64,000 bases of DNA from an uncultured Acidimicrobiales bacterium (GTDB lineage Bacteria; Actinomycetota; Acidimicrobiia; Acidimicrobiales; SZUA-35), in the NCBI GenBank assembly GCA_937922805.1, contig CALAJV010000006.1, forward strand, positions 1-64,000. Reading direction: 5' to 3'. Below the pieces are notes generated by a model. That model was not told the DNA's origin, ran no database searches, and worked only from the letters and a program-made list of their open reading frames with translations. Shown one piece after another: positions 54,288 to 63,119 of this stretch (position 1 is its first letter; each line of letters begins with the position of its first letter). Both the position numbers and the translations under genes were made by a program.

Positions 54288-55306
54288 CAGTCCACTATCG
54301 CGGTGCTCGCGTCACCCAAGCGTCGCCTCTGTCGGGAGCTCGGCAGCTAACCGACTTCGACGTCATGCGTTTGGACCTGAGCGACAAAATTTCGGGCGCT
54401 AAACGACTCGACATTAGCGAGCCCATGTCATTTCCGTTCGAGGATTTGCCGTCATGGGCGTGGACCATGCCGCTTACGATTCATCTGCCTCAGCCAGGAT
54501 CCCCTGGAAGTACTGCCAGTTCGCTCGTCGCCTTACTGGGGTCCGATGTCTTTTCTCGGCTCACGGTACTCGACGCTGTTTCAGCCTCAGATGACGTGTG
54601 GCCCCAGCTCCAACAACGGTACGGGTGGCCAGACTGGATGAGGGTTAGTTCAGGGTCGTTCACCACCGCGGCCGAGATCAGAGACACCGAAGCGATCGAG
54701 CTAAAACGGGCTAAACACGGCCAAAGCCCCTACGACAACTTTTCGATTAGAACGACACAAAGCAAAGAACGCCTGCTGGCGGTCCGAGCCATTGTGCGGC
54801 GAAGTGTGAACCGAGCGACCGAACTCCTTTACCGAGACCCATCTATCCAAATTCATGGCTGCCACACGTCGGCGTTCGTTCCAATGATGTGGTCTGGACT
54901 GGCTGGCGTGTGTGAACACAATCGAGCTGGGCGACTACTTCTTCAGAAAAACTATCTGGCTCCCCCGTTCGAGCTAATCGATCCGGCCCTTGGACCTGGG
55001 TCCCGGCATGAATTAGTCGAATCAGCCGACATTGTCGTAGGTATTGGCAATTTGAGGCGACCCAGCAACCAAGACATCCGGGACGCGTTTGACGCAATGT
55101 TTCAGAGCCTGCGAGTAGGAGGGGCCCTCATCATCTGTGAACGGCTCAACGGTGTCTACGGCCCGAACGATCTGCTCGAACTTCTGCTCGATGCGTCGAA
55201 CCACGATCTGGTCATGGACGACATGGAGACTGTTCGAGTTCCAAGCGATGAAACTCACGGATACGCCGTGATGACATTTTGTAAGTTAGGAACCCCAAAA
55301 CGATGA
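54278..55306 (+). CDS. Unknown protein, weak methyltransferase-like C-terminus
   Basis: 342 residues from a GTG. No family recognised. The C-terminal third (ESADIVVGIGNLRR ... AFDAMFQSLRVGGALIICE) resembles late strands of a Rossmann methyltransferase ('LRVGGALII'), but no GxGxG SAM-binding loop is evident earlier. It is translationally embedded between the coiled-coil gene (10-bp overlap) and a GT4 gene (4-bp ATGA overlap), so a glycan-modification role is the natural guess; that rests only on context. Confidence 0.6.
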   Translation: MALAVHYRGARVTQASPLSGARQLTDFDVMRLDLSDKISGAKRLDISEPMSFPFEDLPSWAWTMPLTIHLPQPGSPGSTASSLVALLGSDVFSRLTVLDAVSASDDVWPQLQQRYGWPDWMRVSSGSFTTAAEIRDTEAIELKRAKHGQSPYDNFSIRTTQSKERLLAVRAIVRRSVNRATELLYRDPSIQIHGCHTSAFVPMMWSGLAGVCEHNRAGRLLLQKNYLAPPFELIDPALGPGSRHELVESADIVVGIGNLRRPSNQDIRDAFDAMFQSLRVGGALIICERLNGVYGPNDLLELLLDASNHDLVMDDMETVRVPSDETHGYAVMTFCKLGTPKR

Positions 55307-56613
55307 CAATTTACTCCGACGCCCAGTCGTCAAGCCCAGCCGCATCTGCCACTGGGGTTGGTGGGCCACCATATTTGGACCTCGCAGCCAACGCCATCCC
55401 AGGACGGGCTGACCGGACACGTCCAGTTGCTAGTCCCGAGGGGAAGCGACTGCCAGTCGTGATTGTCTCCAACGATGTAGTGCCCGGAATGGGGATGGCC
55501 GTTGCCGCTCCCGGTCTACGTAGCCACGGATTAGCTGAAGGGTTGACAGCAGCCGGCTTTACCGTCACTCAAACAGTGGCTGAGGGGCCAACTCGAGCAA
55601 AGTGGCATGGCTCTGTTCCGCCACCCCAGTTGCCGGACGTCGAGATAATCCGAACCGGGGACCTTGCAGACTATCTCCGTACCCGAGCACCGTTGATCGT
55701 GGTCGCCATTAACTCAAACCAAATCGACAAGATCCCCGATGACCCCAACATCCACCTAATCGTGGACTTGTTCGCCCCCCGGATGTTAGAAGTTGCTTGC
55801 CAATCGGACCACTACCCGATCGAGCAGTTGCGCGATATCCGGGCTCGAAACCTGGAAGCCTTTGCTCGTGCTGACGGCTTCATTGTGAACGGAGCCAAGA
55901 AAGTACCTTTCTATCTCGGCTGGCTCATGCAAGTCGATCGTGATCCTCGAACGGTTCCACTTGACGTAGTGCCGATGACGATGACGAAAGGGTTCGATGG
56001 CCACGCCTCCGAACGGTCAACCGTCGACGTCACCAACCGAAACATTCAAGCTGTAACTGCAGGGTACTTACAGGGTTGGAGCAAACCGGGCCAGTGGTTT
56101 TCAACAGTGGCCGACCTGGTGGGCGCATCCGACGGCAGCTTTAATGTCCTACTCGTGCCCCGACGAGGCACCGACGACGGAGGGGGCCAAATCGATGAAG
56201 TATTCAACCACTCCGCAGTTCAACCGCACAAAGAAATGCTCTTTCCTGATTTCCAACGGTTCATGTCCGGGATGGATCTAGCCATTGATCTTTTCTCTAA
56301 CAGCATCGAACGCCAATACGCCATGATCACCCGAACAGTTGGAGCCATCGCCTGTGGCTTACCTGTTGTTCATCCGCCCTGGAGCGAGACATCGTCCTAC
56401 ATCGAACGCTACGACGCCGGATGGCTCGTTGACCCCGACGATCAATTCGCCCTGACCACTACCTTGGCCGAGGCCCTGAACGACCGAGACGCTCTCGCCC
56501 AAAAGGCAGCCAATGCTCGCCGCCTATGGACTGAAGTGTTCAATCCGGAAGCTGCCGTTGGCCCACTAGTGCAACAGATTAATACAATCGCTAGTCAACG
56601 GAAATCCCTCTAA
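55303..56613 (+). CDS. GT4-like glycosyltransferase A
   Basis: 436 residues. GT-B architecture: an N-terminal Rossmann-like half with the 'PGMGMAVAAPGLRSHGLAEGL' segment near the start, and a C-terminal nucleotide-sugar half with 'TRTVGAIACGLPVVHPPWSE' and 'YDAGWLVDPDDQFALTTTL', typical of GT4. The first ~45 residues are Pro/Ala-rich and probably flexible. Start overlaps the previous stop (ATGA); the next gene starts 2 bp after its stop. Confidence 0.8.
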   Translation: MTIYSDAQSSSPAASATGVGGPPYLDLAANAIPGRADRTRPVASPEGKRLPVVIVSNDVVPGMGMAVAAPGLRSHGLAEGLTAAGFTVTQTVAEGPTRAKWHGSVPPPQLPDVEIIRTGDLADYLRTRAPLIVVAINSNQIDKIPDDPNIHLIVDLFAPRMLEVACQSDHYPIEQLRDIRARNLEAFARADGFIVNGAKKVPFYLGWLMQVDRDPRTVPLDVVPMTMTKGFDGHASERSTVDVTNRNIQAVTAGYLQGWSKPGQWFSTVADLVGASDGSFNVLLVPRRGTDDGGGQIDEVFNHSAVQPHKEMLFPDFQRFMSGMDLAIDLFSNSIERQYAMITRTVGAIACGLPVVHPPWSETSSYIERYDAGWLVDPDDQFALTTTLAEALNDRDALAQKAANARRLWTEVFNPEAAVGPLVQQINTIASQRKSL

Positions 56614-56615
56614 CC

Positions 56616-57794
56616 ATGAGCCGACCTTCAAGCCAACCGGGACCAACATTCGTTGCGGGTCAGAAGCCACAAGCCCCACTGGGCAATACCGCTGACCGAC
56701 GAATTGTCTTCTACAGCCCCACCTATGATCCGGTCGGCGGCGTGGTGAAGATTTTCGATTACGTAAATCATGCCTTGGCGGCCGACATGCACGTCGAGTT
56801 CGCGTGCCCAAAACCGTTTCCGCACGAGGGGCCGATACAAGACATCCCTCATATCGCTGATGCCCTCAATACCATCAAGATTCACCGCAGTTTGGATGTG
56901 CCGATCGGACAAGACGATTTAGCGTTCTTCTCCTGGCCCACTCACTATCGTGACATCGCTGAATGCTTGCCAGCGGGCTACAGCCACGACCAGTTAATTC
57001 ACATCGTGCAAAATGTCCGGCACGCTAACCCTCACTGGATCAAAGGCTACGCAACGCGGCTACTCGGACGGCCTTTATCGAGAATCATGATCACCGATGA
57101 AGTCGAGGCTGCCTGTCGGCCGTGGGTTAACCCAAACTCAATCACCGAGACAATCATTGAGGGACATGCTGCCGACTACTTTTCGAAAGCTCGGTTCGGT
57201 CAGTTCAACAATCCTATTCGAGTTGGCTACACCACCTGGAAGTCAGAGGTTGGCTTAGAAGTCGAACAGCTCCTAGCCGACGACGATCGATTCGTTTTTC
57301 AATCGATCCAGACAACGGCCGGGTGGTCTGATATCCGATCGCTGTATCACTGGTCCGACATTTTCCTTGGCTGCCCTGGACCAGAAGAAGGCTTTTACCT
57401 CGTCGGGCTAGAAGCCATGGCCGCCGGCGCCATCCTACTAATGTCGGACGCTGGCGGAAATCGGGCCTACGCTCAGTGGGGCAAAAATTGCCTGCAGGTT
57501 AGACACGACTCAGCATCGGACTACGTCGACAAGATCGATGATTTAGCAACGTCTCATCCAGAAATTGTCAACGACCTGCGCCTTAGCGGATACCAAACGC
57601 CGGCCGCCTTTACGCTCGACCGGGAAGCGGCCCAATTTCGTCAGATGGTGGCCAATATATGTGACCCAAATCATTGCCGGTCGACGGCGCCATCGCTCGA
57701 TCATGACCTGACTCTGGCCCAGTCGACGTACGGTGAGCAAATTGTGCCTCCAAGCGCCGCAGCCGCCCTTCCTGCCGGTCTGGGCCGAACCTGA
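56616..57794 (+). CDS. GT4-like glycosyltransferase B
   Basis: 392 residues. 'FYSPTYDPVGGVVKIFDYVNHAL' is the acceptor-domain Gly loop, and 'GPEEGFYLVGLEAMAAGAILLMSD' holds the EX7E motif of GT4 enzymes. The last ~40 residues look disordered. Both this and the preceding enzyme probably act on a membrane-anchored glycan in the cytoplasm. Last gene of the sulfotransferase run. Confidence 0.83.
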   Translation: MSRPSSQPGPTFVAGQKPQAPLGNTADRRIVFYSPTYDPVGGVVKIFDYVNHALAADMHVEFACPKPFPHEGPIQDIPHIADALNTIKIHRSLDVPIGQDDLAFFSWPTHYRDIAECLPAGYSHDQLIHIVQNVRHANPHWIKGYATRLLGRPLSRIMITDEVEAACRPWVNPNSITETIIEGHAADYFSKARFGQFNNPIRVGYTTWKSEVGLEVEQLLADDDRFVFQSIQTTAGWSDIRSLYHWSDIFLGCPGPEEGFYLVGLEAMAAGAILLMSDAGGNRAYAQWGKNCLQVRHDSASDYVDKIDDLATSHPEIVNDLRLSGYQTPAAFTLDREAAQFRQMVANICDPNHCRSTAPSLDHDLTLAQSTYGEQIVPPSAAAALPAGLGRT

Positions 57795-57892
57795 TCGCGC
57801 TCAAGGTACCCGGATAATCACAAGCGTATAGCCGATTCTTACAACCCGAAAAAAGGTGCACGGGAGCGGCCGTTTTGCAGTACAACGAATGA

Positions 57893-58918
57893 ATGGCAGA
57901 AACGCAAGATCCATTTTCAGCTCCGTTCGGAACACTCTTCGGTGATCAGTACACCGTGGCCACCATGGCTGAGGGGACCTATCACTATTCCGGCAGCCCG
58001 GTACCGCTGGAGAATTTGTCCCTGCACCCGGCAACGCACGCTCTCCACTACGGCAGCACATGTTTTGAGGGTTTGAAGGCCCACCGCCAGGCTGACGGCT
58101 CCGTCGCTATTTTTAGGCTCGACGACCACATCAACCGGCTGTTGCAGTCGATCAGTCGGCTTAGAATGCCGCCACCCGATTTCGATATGGTTCGGACCAT
58201 GATCGTCGACGCGGTTGCCGCCAACATCGACGCCACTCCCGATGCACCAGGATCGCTTTATCTGCGTCCAACCTTCATAGGCACCGCCGCCAACATCGGT
58301 GCTGCCGCCTCGCCAAGCTCGACCGCATTGTTCTACGTTCTAACATCGCCAGTCGGCGACTATTTCGCCGGAGGCATCCGGCCTTTGACCATCTACATCG
58401 AAACATCAACACCTCGGACAACGCCCCAGTTCGGGATGGTTAAAAGCGGAGCCAATTACGTTATGGCCTTGGGTCCTACGCTCGACGCAAAACGCGATCA
58501 CGCCGCCGATCAAATCTTGTTCGCCACCAATGGAGATGTGACTGAAACCGGAGCGGCCAACTTCTGTTTGGTAGATGGCGACAGAGTGATCACTCGAAAC
58601 CTGGATGAGTCCTTCTTGCATGGCGTCACTCGGAATTCGATTCTAACCATCGCTTCTGACATGGGTTACACCGTTGAAGAACGGGCGCTTCCGCTTGACG
58701 AGGTAAAGGCTTTTGCTGAGCACGGCGAAGCGTTCCTTTCCGGCACCGCCGCAGTCATCTCCCCCGTTGGCAACATCTTAGTCAACGACGAAAAGATCTC
58801 GTTCGGTGACGGCCAACCGGGCCCGAACTCGTTGAAGTTGCGGGAAGCGTTGGTTGGAATCCAGCTTGGCAAAGCCGAAGATACTCACGGCTGGCGAACA
58901 GTAGTTCAAGCCGGCTGA
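57893..58918 (+). CDS. ilvE: Branched-chain amino acid aminotransferase
   Basis: 341-residue fold-type IV PLP enzyme. Catalytic Lys in GMVKSGANYVMAL; 'LHYGSTCFEGLKAHR', 'LYLRPTFIGT', 'ETGAANFCLVDGD' and 'FLSGTAAVISPVG' match IlvE. It makes Leu, Ile and Val from their keto acids with glutamate as donor. The ribosome-binding site is weak. It is transcribed toward cinA. Confidence 0.92.
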   Translation: MAETQDPFSAPFGTLFGDQYTVATMAEGTYHYSGSPVPLENLSLHPATHALHYGSTCFEGLKAHRQADGSVAIFRLDDHINRLLQSISRLRMPPPDFDMVRTMIVDAVAANIDATPDAPGSLYLRPTFIGTAANIGAAASPSSTALFYVLTSPVGDYFAGGIRPLTIYIETSTPRTTPQFGMVKSGANYVMALGPTLDAKRDHAADQILFATNGDVTETGAANFCLVDGDRVITRNLDESFLHGVTRNSILTIASDMGYTVEERALPLDEVKAFAEHGEAFLSGTAAVISPVGNILVNDEKISFGDGQPGPNSLKLREALVGIQLGKAEDTHGWRTVVQAG

Positions 58919-58937
58919 AACCTGCTCAGTAACCGAG

Positions 58938-60188
58938 CTACAACAGGCTGTCTATTTCCCGCCGGAGAAGGTCGAGCAGCGAAATTGTGCTGAACTGACG
59001 GATACGTTCCCGATCACCAGGCAATCGAATAGTGGTAGATCGGTGACCGCCGGGGCCAGCCATCCCCAAACAAGCTGTACCTACCGGTTTACCTTCGGCT
59101 TCTTGCGGACCAGCAACCCCAGTCGTAGCTAATCCGATGTCTGCTCCTAGCAAGCTGCGCACGCCGTTAGCCATGGCAACGGCCGCTTCTTCGGTAACGA
59201 CCGGGCCCTCTGGAACCTCAAGGACAGAGAACTTGATGTCAGGCTGATAGGCGACAACACCACCTCGAAATGCGTTGCTGGCACCAGGGACAGCGCATAG
59301 CCGGCCAGCTACATATCCGCCGGTGAGCGACTCAGCGACCGCTACGGTCAGCCCCCGAGACGTAAGCTCGCCAATGATCGTTGCTTCCATGTTTTGGTCG
59401 TCGACTCCGAACACGATGTCGCCCATCAAGGCTCGCAACTCACCTTCTTCTACGTCGAGTATCTGGTCAGCGCTCCCTTCGTCGTCCGCTTTGGCTGTTA
59501 TTCGAACTTTCAGCCCTTCGACGCCACTAGCCAGAAAGGCCAACGTCGGGTTGCCTGCTTCATCCAGTTCCTCGATTCGGTCTGCCAACAATTCGGCCAA
59601 ACCAGATTCCGACATGCCCCAGGTTCGTAGAACCCGGGAACGAATCACCGCCGGCGTTCCGGTTCGTGCTACCAGATCGGGAATAACTGTCCCGAGAACC
59701 ATCTCTTTCATCTCATAGGGAACTCCGGGAACGGCATAAATCACTTTCTCAACACCGGCGTGTTCCAGCGGACACAGCAGGCCGGGGGCGGTGCCAGGTT
59801 GTTCTGGAATTGGGCTCGCTCCATCTGGAATCAGTGCTTGTCGCAGATTATTTTCCGGCATGTCCCGGCCTCGACTAGTGAACATCATCCTGATCTTGTC
59901 GGCGATCGCATCATTAGGGATCAGATCAACGCTCAAAACCTCCGCTAGCACCTCTCTAGTCACGTCGTCTTGGGTTGGACCAAGCCCACCGCAACAGATC
60001 ACCGCATCGCTTCGAGATAACGCTTGTTCGAGTACCTCCCGCATCCGATGGGGGTTGTCACCAACTTTGGTTTGAAAATGAGAGTTCAAACCAGCGGCCG
60101 CCAGCTCAGAACCGATCCAAGACGAATTTGTGTCAACGATTTGACCGAGCAACAGCTCGCTACCGATTGCAACAACTTCTACGTTCAT
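58938..60188 (-). CDS. cinA: CinA (competence/damage-inducible protein; NMN deamidase type)
   Basis: 416 residues, the usual length. N-terminal MoCF-like domain: IGSELLLGQIVDTNSSWI and CCGGLGPTQDDVTREVL. C-terminal CinA domain: VAVAESLTGGYVAGRL and ATTGVAGPQ. Members act as ADP-ribose pyrophosphatase and nicotinamide-mononucleotide deamidase. In Actinobacteria cinA is usually close to recA and pgsA; here pgsA is near but recA is 10.7 kb away. Confidence 0.94.
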   Translation of the reverse strand: MNVEVVAIGSELLLGQIVDTNSSWIGSELAAAGLNSHFQTKVGDNPHRMREVLEQALSRSDAVICCGGLGPTQDDVTREVLAEVLSVDLIPNDAIADKIRMMFTSRGRDMPENNLRQALIPDGASPIPEQPGTAPGLLCPLEHAGVEKVIYAVPGVPYEMKEMVLGTVIPDLVARTGTPAVIRSRVLRTWGMSESGLAELLADRIEELDEAGNPTLAFLASGVEGLKVRITAKADDEGSADQILDVEEGELRALMGDIVFGVDDQNMEATIIGELTSRGLTVAVAESLTGGYVAGRLCAVPGASNAFRGGVVAYQPDIKFSVLEVPEGPVVTEEAAVAMANGVRSLLGADIGLATTGVAGPQEAEGKPVGTACLGMAGPGGHRSTTIRLPGDRERIRQFSTISLLDLLRREIDSLL

Positions 60189-60207
60189 CAGTTCCCTCTT
60201 CGGCTAG

Positions 60208-62367
60208 CTAAGAAATATCGATGTCCAGCAAAGCTGGCAACACCACGAATTCCAAATTAGCTTCGTAGTCCTCGTTGCTCGTGATCAGAATTACTTGGAC
60301 TGGCTGACCGTCAATCGTAGTCTCGAACCACTCAGCTCGAGTGTCCCCGCTAGAACCGCTCCGACGGTTCCACCTTCGCCCCAACTCTGAGGGTTCGATG
60401 GGGCCTACCGCTCCGGTCAACTCCGTTGGGTCACTCAACGATATGTCGCTTTGACCAACGTAGCTTTCGAGGCCCAAGACTAAGTTCTGATCAGCCGAAA
60501 GTTGGAAAAACACTGTTGGGTCGAGGAAAGACTGATCGCGGTACAAGTCACCGTCTAATGATCCGACTCGCCAACCTTCGGGCCTGACCGAACTCAATGT
60601 CTTGCCGTCGTCAACCTCGAACGAGAAGTCTTCCAGCTCTACCTCTTGCTGGCTTCGGGCCAGGAAGGTTAGCTCTTCATCGTCGAAACAACTGGCGTCT
60701 GGTTTTGAGTCGGGAGCAGTCAGGAACTCGGTAACGATAGACGATCCGCAATCACCGCCTGAAAGCCCATGCGACCCGTTCTCCGACACAACAAGATGGC
60801 TGTTGGAAAGAGTTTCCGCTGCCAACTCTGCCCACTGTGTCGGCGTAACTGGATCGAAGTCGCCGGCCATCAGAAGCGTCGGAATGTCGCTTGTTACTGC
60901 CTCGTTGGATGTGGCCGGTGCTTGACCGTTCTCGAAAGCAGCGCAGGTTTCGAACGCACTGAGGCCAGTGTTGGATGCAAGTTCGAACTTGTCGTCTAAC
61001 CCAAAAGGGTCATCGGGTAAAGCGGCCTTGACTATGTCGGGCTTAGCGAAACTGATTTCTTCTTGGCAAGCAATGGCGTAGAACATACCTGATGTGAAAA
61101 ATCGCTCACTGGTTCGGTCTTGGCTCAAAAACGTCGCTATCCCGTCGCTATCGCCGTTCTCTAGCTGTTCAATGACCTCGGGCAGATCTACGAACTGAGA
61201 CGGTGAATACAGAGCCGAAGTAACTACCCCTGACAAGGTGTCACCAGTTACAAACACGTCATCAGTTTCACCGCTGATCCAGTCTTCGATCTCAACTCGA
61301 AGTGGATCTTTTTCAAGATCGGCAACTACCGCCCGGATGCGGTCCCCTAGATCGCCTTCGGCCGCACATTCCGGCTCTTCGGCGCAAGCCGCCACAACCT
61401 TGTTGAGGCTGGCCAAAAAGGTTGATGGGTTCTCGCTGACCGAATCGACCTGGGGAGGGTAAACCGAATCGAGAATCGCAGTCCGTACATGCTCAGGGTG
61501 ACGGCGCATCACTTCGAGTGCCAGCTTGGTTCCGTACGACACACCAAACAGATTCCATTGCTCGTAGCCAAGAGCAATCCGTATTGCTTCCACATCATGA
61601 GCATTGTTTATCGAGTTGTAATCGACAAGAGCAATGCCGTCATCGAGAAGGCGATTGCGACAATCTTCAAGTGTTCGATAGAACTCATCGGTCGCTTCAT
61701 CATCATCAAGGCCGGGATCGTCTTCGTGCTCTCGGCTTAGCTCCGCAAGTTCTTGACAACGCAACCGAGGTTGGGAAAGTCCAACGCCGCGCTGGTCAAA
61801 GAAGACGACGTCACCGATTTCGAGAAGGGGCTTTACAACGTCCTCAACCACAAAGTCGATCGTTTCGAGGCTGTGACCTCCGGGCCCTCCTTCGAGATTG
61901 ACGATCGGCCCGACATCAGAGTTAGAAGAGCTTCGAAAGACCACTACTGCCAGTTCGATCTCCCCGGAACCTTGTTCCCAGTTGCTAGGAACGAGAACTG
62001 TGCCACAGTCTATTTCGAGCGATGTCGGCAGCGATTCGTCGCACGCTCCCTCGTCGAACGTTGGCTCGAACGCCCCAACGTCGACTTCGGCGCCGGAACT
62101 TTCACGATCTGGGTCGGAGTCGGCCGATCTTGTCAACTCTGAACTGTCTTTTCCAGTCGACCCGAAATCCGAGGACTCGCTGCCTAACAGCTCGTTTGGA
62201 GACACGGAGCAGCCTGCGGCTACCAGTGAAACCGCGGCCAAGATAACGATTCCTGAGGACCAGTTGCCCTCTCGACCGAGAAATTGAATCAGAGATCGAG
62301 TGAGAGGGCCACGAGGTGGCCGACGCAAGACGCGAACAACCAACCGGTAAATGAAGTGAGATGTCAC
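60208..62367 (-). CDS. Lipoprotein alpha/beta-hydrolase (TAP/proline iminopeptidase-like)
   Basis: 719 residues. The signal peptide ends with lipobox LVAAGC (Cys ~52), followed by an acidic linker. The hydrolase core has NLEGGPGGHSLE (oxyanion), FFDQRGVGLSQP, and nucleophile FGVSYG. A TAP-like C-terminal part gives Asp in LMAGDFDPVTP and His in ENGSHG, completing the triad. About 165 further residues with beta character form an extra domain of unknown type. Such enzymes remove N-terminal peptides outside the cell. It lies 19 bp upstream of cinA, so likely the same mRNA. Confidence 0.87.
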   Translation of the reverse strand: MTSHFIYRLVVRVLRRPPRGPLTRSLIQFLGREGNWSSGIVILAAVSLVAAGCSVSPNELLGSESSDFGSTGKDSSELTRSADSDPDRESSGAEVDVGAFEPTFDEGACDESLPTSLEIDCGTVLVPSNWEQGSGEIELAVVVFRSSSNSDVGPIVNLEGGPGGHSLETIDFVVEDVVKPLLEIGDVVFFDQRGVGLSQPRLRCQELAELSREHEDDPGLDDDEATDEFYRTLEDCRNRLLDDGIALVDYNSINNAHDVEAIRIALGYEQWNLFGVSYGTKLALEVMRRHPEHVRTAILDSVYPPQVDSVSENPSTFLASLNKVVAACAEEPECAAEGDLGDRIRAVVADLEKDPLRVEIEDWISGETDDVFVTGDTLSGVVTSALYSPSQFVDLPEVIEQLENGDSDGIATFLSQDRTSERFFTSGMFYAIACQEEISFAKPDIVKAALPDDPFGLDDKFELASNTGLSAFETCAAFENGQAPATSNEAVTSDIPTLLMAGDFDPVTPTQWAELAAETLSNSHLVVSENGSHGLSGGDCGSSIVTEFLTAPDSKPDASCFDDEELTFLARSQQEVELEDFSFEVDDGKTLSSVRPEGWRVGSLDGDLYRDQSFLDPTVFFQLSADQNLVLGLESYVGQSDISLSDPTELTGAVGPIEPSELGRRWNRRSGSSGDTRAEWFETTIDGQPVQVILITSNEDYEANLEFVVLPALLDIDIS

Positions 62368-62472
62368 TATGGCGCAACCTTGCCATCGAGGGAAATCATC
62401 AGCATAACTCCTCGTTGAGCGTTACTAGATCGAATGATCGGGCCCAATTTGGGCATGTCGATCGGGTCAGGG

Positions 62473-63117
62473 CTAGCGAGACCCAGTCGTGCGAAGGGCA
62501 CTGCGGCCATCGATGGCGTACTGCAGACCGCTATACCAGGTAAATCCGACGGCAATCCAAAGCAGCACATCGGCGACCTCCGGATACGGTTCCAGCGGAG
62601 GTAACAACGCCGCCGAAAGTGCTACCCCTTGAACCAGAGTCTTGAACTTTGCCGACTGCCGGGCTGGGATGGCGAGCCCCCGGCGGCCCCAATAGCTTCG
62701 GTAGACCATTATCAGTACTTCTCTCACCGCGATCAACGTAATCGGAAGCCACCCAAACCGGTCAATGACTACGAATGTATAGCCAAGGAGGAGCACCACG
62801 ACTTTGTCAGCGAGCGGGTCGAGAAAAGCTCCGGCCTTAGTTGGAGCCGACTTGCGAGCCAAAATCCCGTCCAGCAGATCGGTGGCCCCTAACAGCCACC
62901 CAAAGATAAAGGTCAACCACCACGGGTTCTTTGACAACACCAGTGCGCAAAGCACTGGAGCACCCAAGATGCGGGCGATAGTTAGTGAGTTGGCTGCTAA
63001 CGACCAACCAGACCGACCAAGCATGCTCATCGACCCGGTTGAACGGTCGCCCACTGAAGTGTCGCCGCCATTTGGGAGCGAACTAACTGAGTCGCTACTA
63101 AACGCCTCTTCGGTCAT
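62473..63117 (-). CDS. pgsA: CDP-alcohol phosphatidyltransferase (phosphatidylglycerophosphate synthase)
   Basis: 214 residues. The CDP-alcohol phosphotransferase signature D-G-x2-A-R-x8-G-x3-D-x3-D is seen as DGILARKS ... GAFLDPLADK. Several membrane helices follow a ~30-residue polar N-terminus. It forms phosphatidylglycerophosphate from CDP-diacylglycerol. Its ATG is 2 bp after the rimO stop, and rimO-pgsA-cinA is a standard actinobacterial order. Confidence 0.92.
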   Translation of the reverse strand: MTEEAFSSDSVSSLPNGGDTSVGDRSTGSMSMLGRSGWSLAANSLTIARILGAPVLCALVLSKNPWWLTFIFGWLLGATDLLDGILARKSAPTKAGAFLDPLADKVVVLLLGYTFVVIDRFGWLPITLIAVREVLIMVYRSYWGRRGLAIPARQSAKFKTLVQGVALSAALLPPLEPYPEVADVLLWIAVGFTWYSGLQYAIDGRSALRTTGSR

Positions 63118-63119
63118 AG

